A DNA stretch of 9,663 nt, from contig JAKJGA010000062.1 in the NCBI GenBank assembly GCA_022704645.1, positions 1-9,663 on the forward strand, written 5' to 3'. Under the pieces are notes generated by a model. That model ran no database searches. It saw nothing but the letters and a program-made list of their open reading frames with translations, and was not told the origin of the DNA. How positions within the stretch are numbered: position 1 is the first letter of the stretch; the number at the start of each line of letters is the position of its first letter. Below are positions 7,121-9,663 of the stretch, in pieces. Source of the DNA: Spirochaetota bacterium (GTDB lineage Bacteria > Spirochaetota > UBA4802 > JAFGJZ01). The translations under genes were made by a program, and so were the position numbers.

Positions 7121-8588
7121 AATTAAAAAAAGAATACCATTCATCGCAGATAAAGCAATCAGGACTTGAAGGATAATTTTTTTTATAATTATCTATAAAG
7201 TATTTTTTTCTTTTATTCCATATTTCTCTGAGGGAATTCTCAGAAACTGAATCAGCCGATTTTGGATCAATTTCCTGACGGCAAAAAGGGACTCTTCCGT
7301 CAGCAAGAATGAAAAGATCACGTTGAAGATGCCAGCACGGAGTTCTTTCTATCGGCGAAAGATCATAATATTTGCGGTTTTCAAGAAGTCCTAGATAGGT
7401 GTTTTGTTTCATTAAAATAATCTGGAAGTCTTCTTTTTCCCAGAAATCGTAATACTTATCAAGAAAAGTTTCTGTTTCTTTTATTTTCTGAATCTGGACA
7501 TAAACCGATTCTTTCCCAAGTATTTCCTTGAGCCGGATTATATTTTTATACGCTAAATCAAAATTTGAGGAAGAATGTATTCTTGCATAAGTATCAGCAT
7601 CAAAGCCGTTTATCTCTGCAATAATTTTTATGCGCTTGTCATTTTTTGAAGAGAGATAATCGAAAAAAGCCTCATCCGAAAAGACTGCATCTGTTTCAAT
7701 TATAAGCATCGATAGAAATGGCGATTTTAATACAATATCGCATGCTTTAAGAAATTCTGAATGATTAAGCGGGTCTCCGCTTCCGGCAAAAGATACGGCA
7801 TATTCATGAGAAAATTCATCCGCGGAAGAAATAATTTTTTCAAGAAGCGGAAGCTGCATGTCTTCTCGTTTTTCCTTAAGTGCAGGAAATACCGAAGTTA
7901 TGCCTGAAAAATTACGTTTTCCGGTGAGTTCAATTTCATAATAGCTTGGAGCGATATAAAGTATTTCAGGGTTATTCTCAATAATTTCCCTGATTTCAGA
8001 ATATGCAGGTATTTTATCTTTTGAAATTATTCTTTCCATGATTTCTTTGTCGCGCTTGTTCTTTGACCGGAAAGAAATCCGTTTATCGCGGAGATCAGGA
8101 GCCTTATAGTATAATTCAACATCGAAGTTGTTTATGTTTTTCTTAACAACATCAGAAATCGGAAGTATTTTTTCATCTGTTTTCGGTAGAATTTTAATTA
8201 ATTCTGCGGAAAAAATCTCGCAGGAGAGACCTGATGGTAAATTTTCACTGTATGTGAATTCGGCAAGATATTCGGTATGAATTGAAAGCATTTCACTTAT
8301 GATTTCTGAATCGATAAAAGGTGAATCAGCAAATATTTTGATAATGTTGTCAGAAGAAGTTTTTTCAAACAAAGATATCCAGCCGTCATAATTACTTTTC
8401 GACCGTGGTATTAGATTTTTACCTTCGATTATAATTGAAAAATCTTCAGGAATTGAATAAAAAATTTCACCGTCAAAAGAAGATCGTTTAAGAGCTTCTT
8501 CTATAAGTTCATAAGTTTTTTTTTCGGCGATAATAATATCGGATTCTTTTAATCCTTCATCAAAAAAAATTACTGCTGAATTCTTCAT
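7119..8588 (-). CDS. Spiro-SPASM protein: degenerate SpsF-like, radical-SAM-like and SPASM domains
   Basis: A 489-residue protein with three parts. Residues 1-190 align with the neighbouring SpsF-like enzyme (IIKIFADSPFID at 82-93 against IIRITADNPLTD) but lack its QARMxSxRL loop. Residues ~208-400 look like a radical SAM barrel: PSYYEIELTGKRN (214-226), EDMQLPLLEKI (242-252), FAGSGDPLNH (267-276, in the place of the SAM-binding GGEP motif) and IIAEINGFDADTYARIH (322-338). Where CxxxCxxC is expected, the protein has R225, G229 and S232 at exact spacing, so the SAM-cleaving cluster cannot form in the usual way. Residues 418-481 are SPASM-like, with C418, G431, C436, C478 and C481, a set that could hold one Fe-S cluster. 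I recall a spirochaete-restricted family called spiro-SPASM; function unknown. The ATG overlaps the previous stop by one base (TAATG). Confidence 0.85.
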   Translation of the reverse strand: MKNSAVIFFDEGLKESDIIIAEKKTYELIEEALKRSSFDGEIFYSIPEDFSIIIEGKNLIPRSKSNYDGWISLFEKTSSDNIIKIFADSPFIDSEIISEMLSIHTEYLAEFTYSENLPSGLSCEIFSAELIKILPKTDEKILPISDVVKKNINNFDVELYYKAPDLRDKRISFRSKNKRDKEIMERIISKDKIPAYSEIREIIENNPEILYIAPSYYEIELTGKRNFSGITSVFPALKEKREDMQLPLLEKIISSADEFSHEYAVSFAGSGDPLNHSEFLKACDIVLKSPFLSMLIIETDAVFSDEAFFDYLSSKNDKRIKIIAEINGFDADTYARIHSSSNFDLAYKNIIRLKEILGKESVYVQIQKIKETETFLDKYYDFWEKEDFQIILMKQNTYLGLLENRKYYDLSPIERTPCWHLQRDLFILADGRVPFCRQEIDPKSADSVSENSLREIWNKRKKYFIDNYKKNYPSSPDCFICDEWYSFFN

Positions 8589-9610
8589 TATAAGGTCTCT
8601 TTGTAATCTGGAAGAAAAATATAAATGGAAGATGTTGCTCTTCTTTTTTTAATCCATTCCTTGAACTGAACTTCTCTTGACTGCATTGACATCATATTTG
8701 AAATATTTTCTTCAATTTCCTCTAAGGGAGCAGTTCGTCTTCCCATATACTTGATTATGTGATAACCGAAAGATGACTTGAATACAGGTGAAATTTCGCC
8801 TGACTTGCGCATTTGATAAGCCTGATTTGCGAAATAAGGATCAAGTGATCCAAGGAAAACCCATCCTATGGAACCTCCTTTGGACGCTGATCCCGGATCT
8901 TTTGAGTATCTTGAGGCAAGTGATTCAAAAGAAGCTCCGGACAGAATTTGTTTTCGAATATCTTCAAGCTGTGTATTTGCTGCTTTTTCATCTGCAAAAG
9001 ATGATGAACGCGGAATAATGAGAATGTGTTTAACGTTAACCTGTGTCATTGCAGGAGTGTTTTTATTTTTGTTATACCAATCCTGTACATCTTTTCTTGT
9101 CGGAGGCGCAAAATCAACAGCAATGCTCATTACTAATTCTGAAAGAATTTGTATTCTTAGCTGTTCTTTCCAGAAGTCATAAGGAACTTTTTCTCTTGCT
9201 TCAATGATTTTTTTGAAAGAATCAAGATCCTTTGCTTTTGCTCTTTCCATTATTTTTCTGACTTCATTCTCGACTTTTTCATCGCTGACAAGAATAGTTT
9301 CTTCCTCTGCGATTTGTTCAAGAATTGCTTCATCAATTATTGCATCAATAATCTTGTTTCTTTCTTTTACTAAAGCTGCTCCGGAAAGATTTTTGCTTTT
9401 TTTTGCTATTTCAAGTCGTTTATTGACTTCGGTTTCTGTTATTGCACGGCTTCTTGTGTTAATTGCTACTCTGTCAACAAGAGCATAAATTTTTTCATTA
9501 GGAACGGAAAATATTTCTTCATCTGAAAGATGAACAGATGAAGATTTTCTTTGAGAAGAACCGCATCCGAGAAATAGCATAATCGTAAGGCATATAAAAA
9601 ATCTGTTCAT
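8588..9610 (-). CDS. PpiC/SurA-type peptidyl-prolyl cis-trans isomerase, probable lipoprotein
   Basis: A 340-residue periplasmic foldase thought to help exported or outer-membrane proteins fold. Residues 1-15 are a short signal peptide ending LFLGC, with Cys16 as the likely lipidated residue; the lipobox is relaxed (F at -3, L at -2), as is common in spirochaetes. Residues ~40-185 form a helical chaperone region like the SurA/PrsA N-domain. Residues ~190-292 are a parvulin rotamase domain: VNVKHILI (191-198), FESLASRYSKDPGS (228-241), GGSIGWV (245-251) and FGYHIIKYMGRR (281-292). A charged C-terminal helix (295-325) completes the SurA-like layout. GGAG (9619-9616) precedes the ATG by five bases. 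The gene overlaps the end of a probable upstream gene as ATGA and the next gene as TAATG. SurA and PrsA cannot be separated on this evidence, so no symbol is given. Confidence 0.93.
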   Translation of the reverse strand: MNRFFICLTIMLFLGCGSSQRKSSSVHLSDEEIFSVPNEKIYALVDRVAINTRSRAITETEVNKRLEIAKKSKNLSGAALVKERNKIIDAIIDEAILEQIAEEETILVSDEKVENEVRKIMERAKAKDLDSFKKIIEAREKVPYDFWKEQLRIQILSELVMSIAVDFAPPTRKDVQDWYNKNKNTPAMTQVNVKHILIIPRSSSFADEKAANTQLEDIRKQILSGASFESLASRYSKDPGSASKGGSIGWVFLGSLDPYFANQAYQMRKSGEISPVFKSSFGYHIIKYMGRRTAPLEEIEENISNMMSMQSREVQFKEWIKKRRATSSIYIFLPDYKETL

Positions 9611-9663
9611 ACTCGCTCCGACTGTTCTTTATTCTTACCCTGTTTCTTTTTGTAAAGCATATA
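9607..9663 (-). CDS. C-terminal tail of an unidentified upstream gene (partial)
   Basis: One minus-strand frame enters at the right edge and is open for 18 codons (YMLYKKKQGKNKEQSERV) before a TGA at 9609-9607. That TGA overlaps the isomerase ATG as ATGA, the same arrangement seen at other junctions in this block. The short, very hydrophilic lysine-rich tail is typical of a protein C-terminus, but the product cannot be identified. The upstream part lies outside the window. The spacing argument, not the sequence, is the main support. Confidence 0.45.
   Translation of the reverse strand, partial: YMLYKKKQGKNKEQSERV

Noticed and set aside
9204..9488. Hydrophobic plus-strand reading frame of 94 codons
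   Set aside because: It is antisense to the chaperone region of the isomerase. The apparent membrane character comes from the complement of Lys/Glu-rich codons.

Overview
The window looks like chromosomal DNA of an AT-rich spirochaete, probably from the Treponema/Spirochaetaceae side. The main reason is the gene at 7119-8588, which has the architecture I associate with the spirochaete-restricted 'spiro-SPASM' proteins. The low GC content, a lipoprotein-type foldase with a relaxed lipobox and a zinc-ribbon membrane protein fit this but do not prove it. I see no mobile element, CRISPR array, tRNA or rRNA.

Layout. (1) 1-983, minus strand: the N-terminal 327 codons of an exported Sel1-repeat protein whose 3' end lies outside the window. 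It has no in-window stop, so it is easily missed. (2) 984-1196: a short divergent intergenic region with a plausible promoter on each strand. (3) 1197-4389, plus strand: an RhlB-type DEAD-box RNA helicase with a long basic tail, overlapping by ATGA a small YkgJ-type cysteine-cluster protein. After a 53-base gap comes a zinc-ribbon, multi-spanning membrane protein of unknown function. (4) 4381-9663, minus strand: one tightly packed gene run. In transcription order it holds the tail of an unidentified gene, a PpiC/SurA-type peptidyl-prolyl isomerase lipoprotein, the spiro-SPASM protein, an SpsF-like cytidylyltransferase-family protein, BioY, an ECF ATPase and an ECF transmembrane T component. 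The two gene blocks converge tail to tail and share 9 bases.

How the genes fit together. The last three minus-strand genes form a complete BioY-ATPase-T biotin uptake transporter. Upstream of it, the SpsF-like enzyme and the spiro-SPASM protein form a suggestive pair. The first ~190 residues of the spiro-SPASM protein align along their length with the neighbouring SpsF-like enzyme but have lost its nucleotide-binding loop. Its central radical-SAM-like domain has Arg/Gly/Ser where the three cluster cysteines should be, while four cysteines of the C-terminal SPASM part are kept. This double pseudo-enzyme beside an apparently intact paralogue is the most interesting thing in the window. The substrate of the pair cannot be read from the sequence. 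Overlaps or gaps of 12 bases or less make one transcript for the whole minus-strand block likely.
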